A stretch of 64,000 bases of DNA. It comes from Strix aluco (lineage: Eukaryota; Chordata; Aves; Strigiformes; Strigidae). Made by a program: the position numbers and the translations under genes. The stretch is taken from assembly GCF_031877795.1 (NCBI RefSeq), contig NC_133931.1, forward strand, positions 70,531,429-70,595,428. Reading direction: 5' to 3'. Below the pieces are notes generated by a model that had not been told where the DNA came from, searched no databases, and was given only the letters and a program-made list of their open reading frames with translations. Below are positions 32,601 to 44,560 of this stretch, piece by piece; the first letter of the stretch is position 1, and each line of letters begins with the position of its first letter.

Positions 32601-35600
32601 GTGTAAGTCTGAAAAGCAAAGAAGCACCAGAAACACGTGTCCTTCTCCTACAAGATGCAGGCCATGGCTGTGTGCTTGTTCCTGGTACTGGGCCAGACTC
32701 CCTGATGCCGCCAAGTTCCCAGGGCAGTCAGGGAGCTGGTTATAGTTTCCTGGTTATCTGAGTCAGCTGCTGCAATGTATATATACCAGATGACAATCAT
32801 CCCACAAGGGACTGTTCCCCTAGCTAAGAATAGCTGGAGCAGTGAAAAGAGGGGACTATAAGGGAGGAAAGCTGTCCCAGTGTCTGCGCTGAATGGACCA
32901 GGTTGCAGCTTGTACAGCTTTATCATAATTAATAACAAAAGTGATAGGGCCGACAGGCCTGTAATCTTGGCAGCCCTTCAGCATCTGATCAGCCTCATTT
33001 GGTATCTTTAAGTAACTCAGATCTAAAGCACTAGAGCAATCAGGCTCCTGTCAGAGGTGAAAGAGGGTGTTTCTGAGTCTGGTCAGAATAAAAAGTTTGG
33101 CTCCTTCGAATAACGACAGTAAACCCACCAACTTCCGAGTACGAAGAGCCCACCACACCCTCTGGGGTGAGCTCAAAACAAAGGCTTGCATTGTACCGCT
33201 GACACCCTTGAAAAAAACACTCCCTTCCCAAGACACAAGGGACTGAGCTTAAGGACTTCTGCCTGTACAAAAGCTTTCCTGATCATAACTCTCACCAGCA
33301 CTGTTGATACCTCCTCCTTTGCTAGCTGAGTGGCACAGTGCTCAACCAGCACAGGCTGCCCCTTGGCACTGGGAGATACCTGCTCCTCCTGCCACCAGAT
33401 CTGGTTCTGCTTTTTCTCTGTTTCAGTGTCAGGAGTAGCTGTTAAAAATTTTAACTCTGTTTCGTTTAAATACCTGAAGCAAATTCACATTTACATTCAA
33501 GAAAGTTTTTGATAAGGATCTCCTATTTCTTCTTGATCTCTTTTCCTGTATAATTTATCTCAGTGGAACAGCATGCACCATATTCAACTCTTTAAGTCAT
33601 ATACGTAAATACTTCTATGCCCTCTATACTTTAGATAGTATAAATGGTAAATGCTTAGTCTCCAGAGACAATTGTCATTTGGGTATCTGGGCAAGACAAA
33701 ACAACCAAACTGTCAAAAGGCTACTAGTTAGAAATGGCAAACTTGCATCTTCTGATTTTGCATTGACTAAAATAGATTTACACAGCCAAAGTCTACTTTG
33801 AGTTCTATATGCAATTGTTGTGTGACACATAAAAAATAATTTTCTCTATACCAGTCTCAAGTTACTGGATGATATACAAATACTTAACAGGAGTATGGCA
33901 AGGCCATCTCTCCCACTCCTCTTTCTCAGGTCACAAAGCCATTAACTTTCATACTGAGATGCAGCTGAAGTACAACTATTGCAGGCTTTCTAATACACAG
34001 TCACCCTTAATTTATTGGGTTACACCACTAGCATTAGCCATAGACTAATTTTACATATGGATATACATGTTCTAAACTGTCCAAAGTTGCAATGCCTATT
34101 CTGAAGAAATTTATGCCTTTTTACAGTGTATTCTTAAAGAACTACTTGTGAAACATGAAGGCTCTTTAATAATTGGGGAACAAAATAAGCATTTTATAAC
34201 ACATATTTTCACTACAGAGGAGTTGTTCTCTACAAAAGGCACAAGTAAGAAGTCTGAAGAAAGACTGTGGTGAATGAGAAAAACAAGTAAGATCTTCTTG
34301 AAAGATGGAAATCTTTAGCTCTGAGTGTAGATTCAAGCCTGTGGCCATTTGTAAGACATTAGAGACTTGAGGCGGGAGTTATGGCCTGGGTTATGAAGCC
34401 AGCCATCCCAGAAACCTGAACTGGCCCTCTGGCATTAAAGTCTGAAAATGTAAGTCAAAATATGTCCTTGTATATGTATTTGAAGTTAGAAATCTGTTTT
34501 TCTTCACATATCCTGAAATGACTAATCTCTATCCAAAAGTAGTAGTAACAGATAATCCAGGTTTCAGTTTTATGGCAGCATTATGAGTCACATCTTTGTA
34601 AATGTATGCTACATGTATATTATATTAAATATCTCCAGTAATTTAGTCATGAAACAACATACTTTCTGTTCCTTTGAAACAGTGGTGATTCTGAGTATTT
34701 TGCAATCCTGTTCTGATTTGAAGGCAAATGGGTGTTGTTTTCCTCTCATTAGCAATCAGCTAAGCTGTCCAGTTTGTATCCACTTGCCAAAGTTAATATT
34801 TGTGCCTAACATGATCATTGGACTATCATACAAATAGACTGTCAAAGCCATTCCTCAGAAAATCATGAAGACTGTGGGGAACATCTGCCAACCTACTGCT
34901 CCTTCTGAAAGTGTAATTCTTGATTAGTCGATGGAGTTTTCACAAGAGATCAGCAATACATATGAATTAAAATCCCTGACACATGTGTTTCAGATAATTT
35001 TTACTTGATTTCACTCATAATTCAGACTTCCCTATTCTTTTTAATAGTTCATTATATTTTCTTTTCCTTTTTCTCTTCATGTTTTGGTCTACTTTTCTCA
35101 GGTTTCTAATTTTGTCATGTTCCAGGTGGAAAGTAAATATAAGGTCTTCTTTGTCCTGCCTTGGAATTGCTCAGATAACTCATTAAGATGAGAGCACAGT
35201 CATTTTCCAAGAGAAAGAGACTGCATTTTAGTTTTGATGTTTCCAGTGTAAAAATCTCAATGTCATTAACGGTTCTTCTAAGCTCACAAGCAAGAACTAT
35301 TAACAAAATTTTGACATTTTGCGTTTTCTTTTGACAATTTCCCAGTTAATTGATCATTAAGGCAGAGATCACACTCATGCTCTGTCCTTGTCCCTCACAG
35401 ACACAGATCTCTCTATGGTACCAGCCCCCCAAGACACACACAGACACAGACAGACACACACACAGAGTCTCTTCAAGGCTCCTTGATCCCCACAAAGACC
35501 CATGCTGTCTGAACCACCAACCCTGGGGTGGAAGGAACTGCCCTGCCCTCCCCGTGGGAGTCATTGCATTTGGCAGGGGAGAGATGGACCTGGCAAGGTT

Positions 35601-37789
35601 TGCTTGGGTGCTCCAGCTGCCCCAGCGGGACAGGCTGGATGCCACGCTCCAGGGGACCAACAGAAAAAGCACTTAAACAAGCACTGGAGGAAGGGCTTGA
35701 GCCCTGGCCTGTCCCAGTGTCAGACGAGGAGCCCACACTGTGGCTTGCAGGGTGCTTCTGCCAACAGTGACCACATGAACCCTCACAGACAAAGGAAGGG
35801 AAGCGATCTATTTCTTGCGCCTGGGTGTGAGTTAGCAGCACCAGCTCATCACAAGACCAAAACATTAGCTCTTTTTTTGCAGGTTACAATAATTTCTTTC
35901 AAGAAAAGGTTATAGTCACAGTCCCTTTGTGTATCCAGGCTATAGTTTTCAGAATATCCTTCTTGAGGACAGATAAAATTGTTACTGTGTCTTCACCCAT
36001 CTAAAGGAAAAGCTCAAGGATTAACGGCACAAAATGAGCCTTCTAGCATTTTTCATTTGCATCACGGTATAGTCACAATTTAAAGTTCACAGCCATATAG
36101 AGAGCTATGACAACTGTCATGTCTGAGCGTGGCTGTGGTGCCACTGTCAGCCAAGCTAGTTTGCAGCGGTTAGGATATGGCCCTGTGTTTTGCATGCATT
36201 TGTGTTATTTTTCACATGAATGCTTCCTTTTATAACTACTCTCAGGTTCACACAAAATGCCCATGAACATATTCACATACACACAAGCCAACATGCACAC
36301 ATGCATATATGTAACCCCAAAAAAACCTTAGAAAATGTTTCTTTTAAACAAACAATCATCACTACACAGGAACAGTATTTTCTGCACAGTCAATGAATAT
36401 AAAATACCAGGTTAATGTGCTGTGTGCTTTATCCATTACAGTGGATTTGACAAATAGGTAATTTCTACTGTTTTTGTTAAAACACAAACCTAATTTCTTT
36501 GAAGTCTGTATTTTTTATATTTGAAAGTAAGTATCCCTCAAAAACAATCACCTTTTGCAATAATATTGTTTCATATCTTCTTACTACTCCATGGGATGAA
36601 TTGCTCATGCAGCAGGCAACATTTAGCTTTATGTTTGCATACCCAGCGATGTGGCCAGGTTTCATAATGCTGTGAATACCAAACCATAAAACCGCTTTTC
36701 AAAAGCAAATTCATAAATGCACTCATGCATACCTTTTTTGAGTTATGAGGTGGCTGCAGATTTGGCAGTGCTGACTTGATGCAGTTTTGACAGGTTAGGT
36801 TAAAGGATTAAGTCTAGTCTGTCTTCACTTTGCCCTGGCTTTGACACACTCTAAAAAAAGTTGTAGGCTGGCTCTGTGCCTAGTATGACCTCTACATCTC
36901 CTCAGAGTGACAACACTTCCCTTTAAGGCTCTTCAAAGGTCAAGGCAGATAACTTGTTGAGTCTTCCAGATACTTTCTTATCTGTGGCTCTTCCTCCTAA
37001 CCTCACACAGTGGAAGAAATATGCAAAACCTTGGAGGAGAATAAATCAGGTTTCTTGCATTAATAACTTGCATTAGATCAAATATATCAAGCTTTTCTTT
37101 ATTATACAATCCTTATTTACAACAAACATCCAAGATCACAGGTCACTAAAATCAGATACGTGTTCCATATAAAGAGATCACTGTCCCTCTTCTTTTTGCC
37201 CTGGTTAATTTGCAATTGAAAGCAACTTTCAAGCACTTAAAATGAAAGAGCTGGGGAAATAATGATATGATGATAGAGGAGTTCAATGTTATAAAAAGGC
37301 CTGTAATATTTGTTTAACAACTGTTCACCTTTGAGAAAAAAATAAAGTGAACAAATAATAATGATAAGCACAGCCTTTTATTCTGGCATTATGCCAAAGA
37401 CTTTTACAGAGAAGTATTGGTGTATACAAGATTCATAGAGGTTAATAGATTTTTAAAACCAGAATATCATCTGGTTTTCTGTATGATTTAGCCATTTAAT
37501 TTCATCTGGTATTGAGTTTAAGAACTTGTGACTGACTGCAAAATATCCTTTAGGAAAGAGAAAAAACAACTATTCAATTTTGATGTAAAAGTTCAAATTT
37601 AAAAATAATCATCTTTCTATACATAGTGTTATCCCTTTGTATTCTGATTGCTGGAGCAGGTGTTTTTGTCTTCTGAATTCAGGTGCCCTATTAAAGGGAA
37701 ACACTTTTGGTAGTTAGAGAACTATATGCGGGGCACATACATCTCCTGGAGTACAATTCTTTAAGATACACTGAAAACTTTAAGCTTCT

Positions 37790-38400
37790 TGTAGGTTTGG
37801 TCATAAGGTGGCATTTCCTGTCCATAAAATCATTCCTGTAGCTCTTCTCTGAACACTCTCCAAGCTTTTACTATCTCTTTTGAAGAACAGATATCAGACT
37901 GCATTTTGGTACTGGTGTTAGTAACTTTGTGGACAGAGATAATACAGCTTTCTCCCTCTATTTGATGATTTCTTGTTCAGAAACCCAGACTTACACTAAT
38001 TCTTTTAGCTGGAGCACCAGATGAGAAAATTTTTCCATTGAAAAAGTATTACCACCTTTTCAGGCTCAGTGCTTCTTAAAGTATTGTCTCCCTAATGTTA
38101 AATCCTGTACTTTTCATCCCTAGGTGTTTGGCCTTGCCTTTGGTTATAATAAAATGTGTGTTATTTCTTCCCAGTTTACTAAATGATGCAGAGGATCCTG
38201 TACAAATGACCTGTCGTCATGATGTTTTTACCACACCATCTGTTTTTGTGGCACCTGCAAACCTTATCAACAATTATTTTATATTTTCTTACGTGCTTTT
38301 GTCAATGATTTATGGCTGCACTGGAGCAAGAACTGGTCTGTGTGAGACCTCAGTGGAAACATACTTGATTATGATTCTCTAGTAATTACTCTGTTGGATA
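37790..38400 (-). mobile_element. Old CR1/L3-type LINE 3' fragment, antisense
   Basis: On the plus strand the sequence shows the tell-tale order of an antisense CR1-like 3' region: GCTCTTCTCTGAACACTCTCCAA near 37840, CAGATATCAGACTGCATTTTGG near 37888, TTTACTAAATGATGCAGAGGATCC near 38174 and TGTGGCACCTGCAAACCTTATCA near 38248. These phrases are characteristic of ancient amniote CR1 elements as I know them. The fragment is heavily diverged and carries no intact reading frame. It was identified from memory of the family, without a search. Confidence 0.65.
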
Positions 38401-41400
38401 TTTATCATTTGTATATCACATATCATATCGTCTTATGATAGTGAGAAATTTGCATGGTAATATGTGGAAAATTGTAGAGACATTCAGACTGATCAGGCTA
38501 ATAAAGGTACCTTTAATCAGCCCGTCATCTCTTAAGAAAGGAAATGAGGCCAGCAAGAACTATTTTATGTGAAAAAATATAAAAAATGTCAACTGAAATG
38601 AATTACATTCTCATCCTTTATTTTTCATCTCAGTTTTTCCATTATTTTGGCAGAGTCAGTGTCATCTTTACAGGTCTATTCTAATGATTGTTTTAAAATA
38701 CAAATTTACTTGCTGTCCTTTAGGACTTCCCCACCATTCCAAAATTTTAAAATGTTGCCAGGAACAGCCCTCACCATTACTCTTGGATTCAAGTGATCAG
38801 AACTCTTCTTCTTTGTAAAAAAGGCCTTATTATAGTTGTCTAACTTGTTTCTGAAGTCTGTTTAGCTCTAGAATTGCAAATGACTTTGTGACCACTTTTT
38901 TTCTGTTAAAGAACACCTCATAGATGAACCTACTAGAGCCTATTTCATTTAAACTAAACTCAAATAAGAAGTTATAAACCCAGTTACCAAGTTAGAATGT
39001 AGCTATAAACTAAATTATTGACATATTGAATTCCCCATATATTTCTTTGAAGGTACAAATGAGTGACCTCAGTCTCAGGCCAGTTTGCGGCTGGTTTTCC
39101 ATCCCTTTTTAGAAGAAGAAATTCAAGCAGGAGAGGGGAAAAAAAAAATCCTGTGAGGTTCACCATTTGTGGTTTTGTTTCCTTTTTTTTTTTTTTAAAG
39201 CATTACCAAAGACAATGGGTGCTTCATAGTCTGAAGGAGTATGGGGACAAGGAGGTGCTGGCCAGTGAAGGGTGCTGGAACAAGAATGCCCCTGACTGCC
39301 CACAGGGAAGGGACGCCTGTACACCCCGTGTCCAGTGAGTTTTGGAACTGTGCTGCCACTGCTTGCTCCTCAGCAAGGGATGCAGCCCAAAATGTGCAAC
39401 ATCTGCAAATTCAACTCCTTGCCCTTTCTGTATGTGTTTATTCTTGCATATTTCATTTAATTATTTTCTTCTACCTCCATGGATAAAAACAGACCCTTAT
39501 TCCTTTTTAGTGCCAAAACATACGGTTTGTCATCTTTGGCAACACATGAGAAGATTTTGTGCCAGAAGGCAAATCAAGGCACTCCAGTGGCTTTGCCACG
39601 GCACCCTGCCCTATGTGAACATATGTACCAAATATAGTACCATATGCAGACTGCTCTCACTGTGTAGAGTGCTTCCTTGAGTACATTTTATAGTCACTAC
39701 CCAGCAGATACATAGACATTTAGTAAAGTACTGAGGTTCAATACCTATATTCTGCTCTTCATTCTACACCCAGAAAGATTAAGCGTGAGATTTAATTTTT
39801 CTTTTTAAAGAGCTTACACATCCTTAAAGCTAATTTTCCTATGGACCTGAAAAACAGTTTGATGAATTTAAGTACTCATTGATTGTGATTCTAGAGTAGT
39901 TTTAAGCAGGCCAATTCCTACACGGAGTTATTATCCAGTGTGCACTGCTGAGTGTAAAGAGGACAACAGTTCAACAAGGAATAAAAACGAATTTCATGTT
40001 TTAACATTAGAGAGAGTAAAGAAGATCATGTATTAATTAAATAAAAGACTAAACAGGACAAACCTTTGGAACAACAGACATAACATTTAAGAATAAAATC
40101 AACATGGCAGGGTAAAGGTCGGAGAAGATCAAGTAAGACGCTAATAGTTGTGCTTTTTCCATTTTCTTATCGATCAATATTATGTTTTTCCCAGTGAAAA
40201 TGCAACAGCAGAGTTATTGCTGACCTTTTCCTCACCCTTCCATTGTGTATAAAATCACAGCAAAATAACAAACAACTTCATAAGCTGCAGAGTTTTTTGA
40301 GCCAAAAAGCATATGTCCAGAAAATAATTGTTTAAAACATTCAGAGAAAAAAATGTTCTTTCTATGATAAAAAGTAATCTACTTCACTCCTAATTGCACA
40401 TGTGAAAAACTTTGTGCCAGCTTAAAAGTCAATAGTTACATGTCTTTTTTAGAAAATTCAGCAATAAAGTTTGTTGTTAATATTTTCAATAATTAACAAA
40501 TCAAATACACTCTCAGTAATAAGAACAGGAATCATGTATACATTTAAATAACAAATAAAACTGGACATGTACATTTCAGTTATATTTTTCCGATTTTTGC
40601 TGTCTTCCTTTTCACTTTAATGCACTATGGATCAAAATTTTATTTATTAGTAATTATTACATATAATGCCATTTTAAAAACTAAGAAAAAGCTGTTGTAA
40701 GAACTTTACAGCATTACTTACTAATAAGGACATGGATGGCCACAGTGAGCAATTCAATAAGAAAATTGTGTTTTCTGTTCCAGCAAAATGAGGCTTTCCA
40801 TTTTCTGCCACTGCCACCAGGAAGAATGACACAGAAACTGAGGCAAAGAATAAGAGAAATTAAAAAAAAAAATTAGGAAACAAATAATTTACAGTGATTT
40901 CACTGATTCCAGAACAAATAAAGTGAGTATTTTATCCCTTTTTATGTTTTTAGTTTGATCAGTTAAAATAAGGTTAGGAACAGAATAAAAGTTTACATAC
41001 GGAAAGCTGAACTGATTCATCATTGTTAGTGTCAGCATAAAATACAGCGATGTTATGACATACCATAAAGAAACACCACTTTCAAGTGAAGGAAGAAATA
41101 TTTATATTTTTCTGGTGTAAATAGTATTTGCAGATCCATGAGTAGAGCTAATAAAAAATGGCTAATTCATTTATTGAAAAATAGTCACAGTTGTCCTTTC
41201 AAAAATATATACTGAAAACACCATCAGAAGTTAATAGCTGCCTAGTTTATTGCCATTTCAAATGTGCATGTAGTGAAGATATAATTGTTTTACATACAAA
41301 TTAGATAATCACAGGATTACCTACATCAAAGTTTAGCTTGATAAACTGTACGGTCTGGTGCTCAATGATACAGTAAGAGTATGTTTTCTTGCAGAGTGTT

Positions 41401-43560
41401 ATACACTCACTAGATGTCCCTTTATGTGACATACAGGGTGTGGTGACTTTTGTAGACAAAGGAAGCCTCTTTGTCTTCATAAAAGTTAGAGCTCTTTCCC
41501 ATATTAAATGCCACCAAAGGATAGAAGCATATAAGGTAACTTAAGCATCCATGAACATCTCAATATTACATCACAGATTTCAAAACCTGAACCTTGGCTT
41601 CAAAATATTCAAGATATATATACATAACAAATGCTTCGCAGGAGATCAGAAACCTTGCCAGCTCTCACAGCTTTCTCTGGAGCAGTGACATAGTTGATAT
41701 TTACTCTGGAGCCACAACCTAGAAAGATAGGTGATTACTGGAGAATCTCCACCTTTGTTTAGAAAAGCATGTTTCAGCCAACCTGGCTGCATGAAGATGC
41801 TTGAAAATGGGGCCTCACTGTATTCCAGGAGTATTCTCAAAATGCAGATGGCAAATGCAGAGTCCCCAGATGCATTATTTATTACCAAGTCTCATAATTC
41901 ATTAAATGATGTAACTGTTTTACAAGCCTGGGTCGTCATTTGTGAATATCTGAGTGTAGTGAGATAGAAACGAACCTAAAAAAATGTCACTACTGTGCTA
42001 TACCGTGCCACAGCAATTACTGTAGACAGTATGCAGCTCTCACTTGCTCTCCTCCTGTTCACTATCCTTATCTTCTTCACTAAATTGAAACTTATGCCGC
42101 TTGAAGTTACAGAAAACAACCTCCAACAAGAGAGAGGATGTTTTCTTTTCTAACTATTAGCCCAGCAGTTATAACATTCCCTTGAAACACTGGAAACACA
42201 CTGGAAACTCACCGAAACTCTGGAACTCCAGACTGGTTCCAGTAAGATCTGTGTGAAAAAGAAGACATTTGAATACAATAAAACACTGTGATGGGGACAT
42301 GGGAAAACACAGAACCTTCTCTACTCCTTTTCTGCTATTTCTTACTGTAGAGTTACCCCATTTTTCCATATTTTTAACAATCACTAGTACCCCACAACAA
42401 TTCAAAGCTGAAAAATGAAAAGCACGTCACAATCCTCTATCAGGTGAAACACTGGCTTTGTGGAGGATATTACTGTTTGGATTATCAAATTCGCAAGGTG
42501 AATTTTTCCCATAGGTAGGCTTTGTGGTGGTTCCAAAATGGCTTTTTTTCCCTCACAAAGGTTGCTGTTTAGGGACACTCCTGCTGGGGTGCTATGGCTT
42601 TGTAAGAAGCACACTTCTATTTCTACTGACCAATACGCACGAAAAGGTATTTCCCTTTGGGTGCTGTAAGACTGTGTGGTTAGCAGCTCGCTCTGCTTCT
42701 TCTCCCCCACATCTTTTCTTAACTTTTGGAGGGTTTTTAACTTCTATTCCATTTCTTCTTCCTTCCCAGTTTCCTCATGCATGTCCCCTCTCTGTCCCTA
42801 TGCTCTTCTCATTCTGCTTGATTGCCTCTCAAGCTGTCATTTTTTTCATCCATCCTCCACTTTTTCCCCTCAGCTTGCCATAATTTTATCACAAATGTGG
42901 TGATACACAGCTAATTTAAAAAGTATCTCTAACTTGTGGGTCACACACTTTCCCTTATTCAAATCTCTTGCTATTTCTCATAATTTTCTGTGGAACTTGG
43001 ACTCAAGAAGGTCTTTGTGGCAGCAGCTGCATTTTCCCTGCACTTTTCAGTGACACTGCAGATCTTGGTTGCCTGGCTAAAGACAGTTTGAAGGTCCTTC
43101 TATTTCTGCCTGGAAGGAGTCTTGGAAAGACATCGCATTTGAGGCCTGTGTGTAAGAAGCTGAACAGATAGCACAAAGGATTTTTCTAAGTGGAAGAAGA
43201 ACATGGGAGAAAGAAAACTGTCTCAAGATATTTGAGAAAGAGAGCCTCAGCAACAATGGCAAAGAGCGGAAAGGTATGCACAGGGTATTGTTTGTTCTCT
43301 ATATTTTTCAAAGATGTGACAGCTGGACTGTATATCCAGAAGTCTTCACAGGACATAGACAGTAATCACCGAATTGATCTTTGATGACAGGAGAGGGCAA
43401 GGCAGAGCATCACTTGAGCCTGTGAAGCTGAACCAGGTGACCACAGATCAGACCAGACCCAGCTGGGAGAGACCAGCTTACTTTCAATACTCATTTTTCT
43501 CCCTGCAGATTAATTAGATTTGCAAATACAGTAGAAGGGGGTATGAGGACTGTGCTGTTA
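38400..43560. other. AT-rich desert, no gene recognised
   Basis: Predominantly AT-rich sequence with A and T homopolymers (for example 39188-39198 and 40862-40872). Small open frames are uninformative. I cannot identify a repeat family or exon. Stretches around 40600-41300 are rich in TTTATTAG/ATTATT cores and may contain enhancers, but this is weak. Confidence 0.45.
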
Positions 43561-43942
43561 AAAGAAGTCTTGGCCCTAAACAAAATATGAATTTGGTAAG
43601 TGGCCCTGCAATATCTTTCTACATTTCCTTTTTTTGCAATTTTCTGTTATTTTTGTGTTACGTGTTTTTTTCTCTGAGAGATGTATGTGATTTTACATTT
43701 TCATGGAATTCCTACCACTTGACAGGGAACTGCCTGCCTGTGAAATCACCAGGAGATTTAAATTCCCCAAATTCTGAAGTGAATAGGGCTTTTCTGGGAC
43801 CCTAAACCAAGCATTTTATTTTGAAAAGGATCCCTTGAAATAATTGACAACTCCAGCTCTTATTACTGCTGGTGGTTTCTGCCAGAAGGGCTAATGTTTG
43901 AAGAGGAAAGTTACAAAATGTATCTTGTATTTAAACCTTAAG

Positions 43943-43984
43943 AATAAAGAATAAAACTTCATATCCTGGAAAAAAAAAAAAAAA
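43943..43984 (+). other. Poly(A)-site-like signature: tandem AATAAA then 15 A
   Basis: Two AATAAA hexamers (43943-43948 and 43950-43955) are followed 15 bases later by a run of 15 A (43970-43984) and then A-rich GAAAGAAAAAG sequence. A genomic A tract at the spacing of mRNA cleavage suggests a retroposed transcript end. The sequence upstream (about 43560-43940), which includes a 72-codon open frame at 43587-43805, matches no gene that I recognise, so the parent is unknown. A chance A-rich tract cannot be excluded. Confidence 0.3.
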
Positions 43985-44019
43985 GAAAGAAAAAGAAAAA
44001 GCATTTTCCAAGAACAGAA

Positions 44020-44560
44020 AATGCAATGTAGCTGTTTGTGGGTGAGAAATCTAGCACAGTTGCTGTGTGCCCATCAATCAGTGGCTGAGATGAACCCATT
44101 TGTAAAAGTTAATAGAGCAAAGTATAATGAAAGACAAATTGGTGTTATTAGTCTAAAGTTTATGGTTCAATTAAACTAATAATATGCAGTAAAGCAAAAA
44201 GAATAATTAGAAATTATGATAAATATACTTGGGTTTGTAAAAATATGACAAAACTTTACATATTTTGTTATTCTTTTTGAATATACTATCTTTTTGATAG
44301 CTTTATACACAGTTGCCTTGGGGCATACAAGAAAACCGCAACAGTAAGATTTAAAACAGATAATTACTTGAAACCAAATAGTATTAAATATGCAACATAA
44401 AATTTACAGTGGGAATTATCCTGAGAGCTGAACCAATTTGAGATTTTAAAAAATAAAAGGACATTTTAAATTGGTTCTATGAAATTACTTGTTTATCAGC
44501 TTTATAAATAGATAAATTATAAATATTTATAGCTAAGGATTATTATTCCATTCTCTGAAC
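44020..44560. other. AT-rich unique sequence, possible distal enhancer
   Basis: Dense ATTA/TAAT cores (GGTGTTATTAGTC near 44142, TCAATTAAACTAATAATATGC near 44168, AAGAATAATTAGAAATTATG near 44200) in non-repetitive sequence. It could be an ancient enhancer of the IRX4 domain, but base composition alone produces many such cores. Confidence 0.2.

Larger units (their letters stand above)
20660..37780. other. Gene desert downstream of IRX4
   Basis: About 17 kb of mostly AT-rich, unique-looking sequence. Open frames are short (under about 135 codons), overlap on both strands and show no protein family that I recognise. No exon pair with compatible splice sites and phase was found. Internal structure includes the compound microsatellite at 23608-23675 and a CA/CAGA-rich tract near 35430-35465. 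In other vertebrates the next genes past IRX4's 3' end are NDUFS6 and MRPL36; no segment here encodes a part of either that I can see. Scattered enhancers are possible but cannot be singled out with confidence. Confidence 0.5.

Noticed and set aside
32940-33000. A possible CR1 RT trace on the minus strand (ATTACAGGCCTGTCGGCCC)
   Set aside because: Only about 20 bases resemble the NYRPVSL-coding segment and no flanking CR1 homology could be followed; too short to support.
35400-35470. CACACAGACAGA-rich tract resembling a repeat array or CRISPR-like periodicity
   Set aside because: It is an ordinary imperfect dinucleotide/tetranucleotide microsatellite, with no direct repeats separated by unique spacers.
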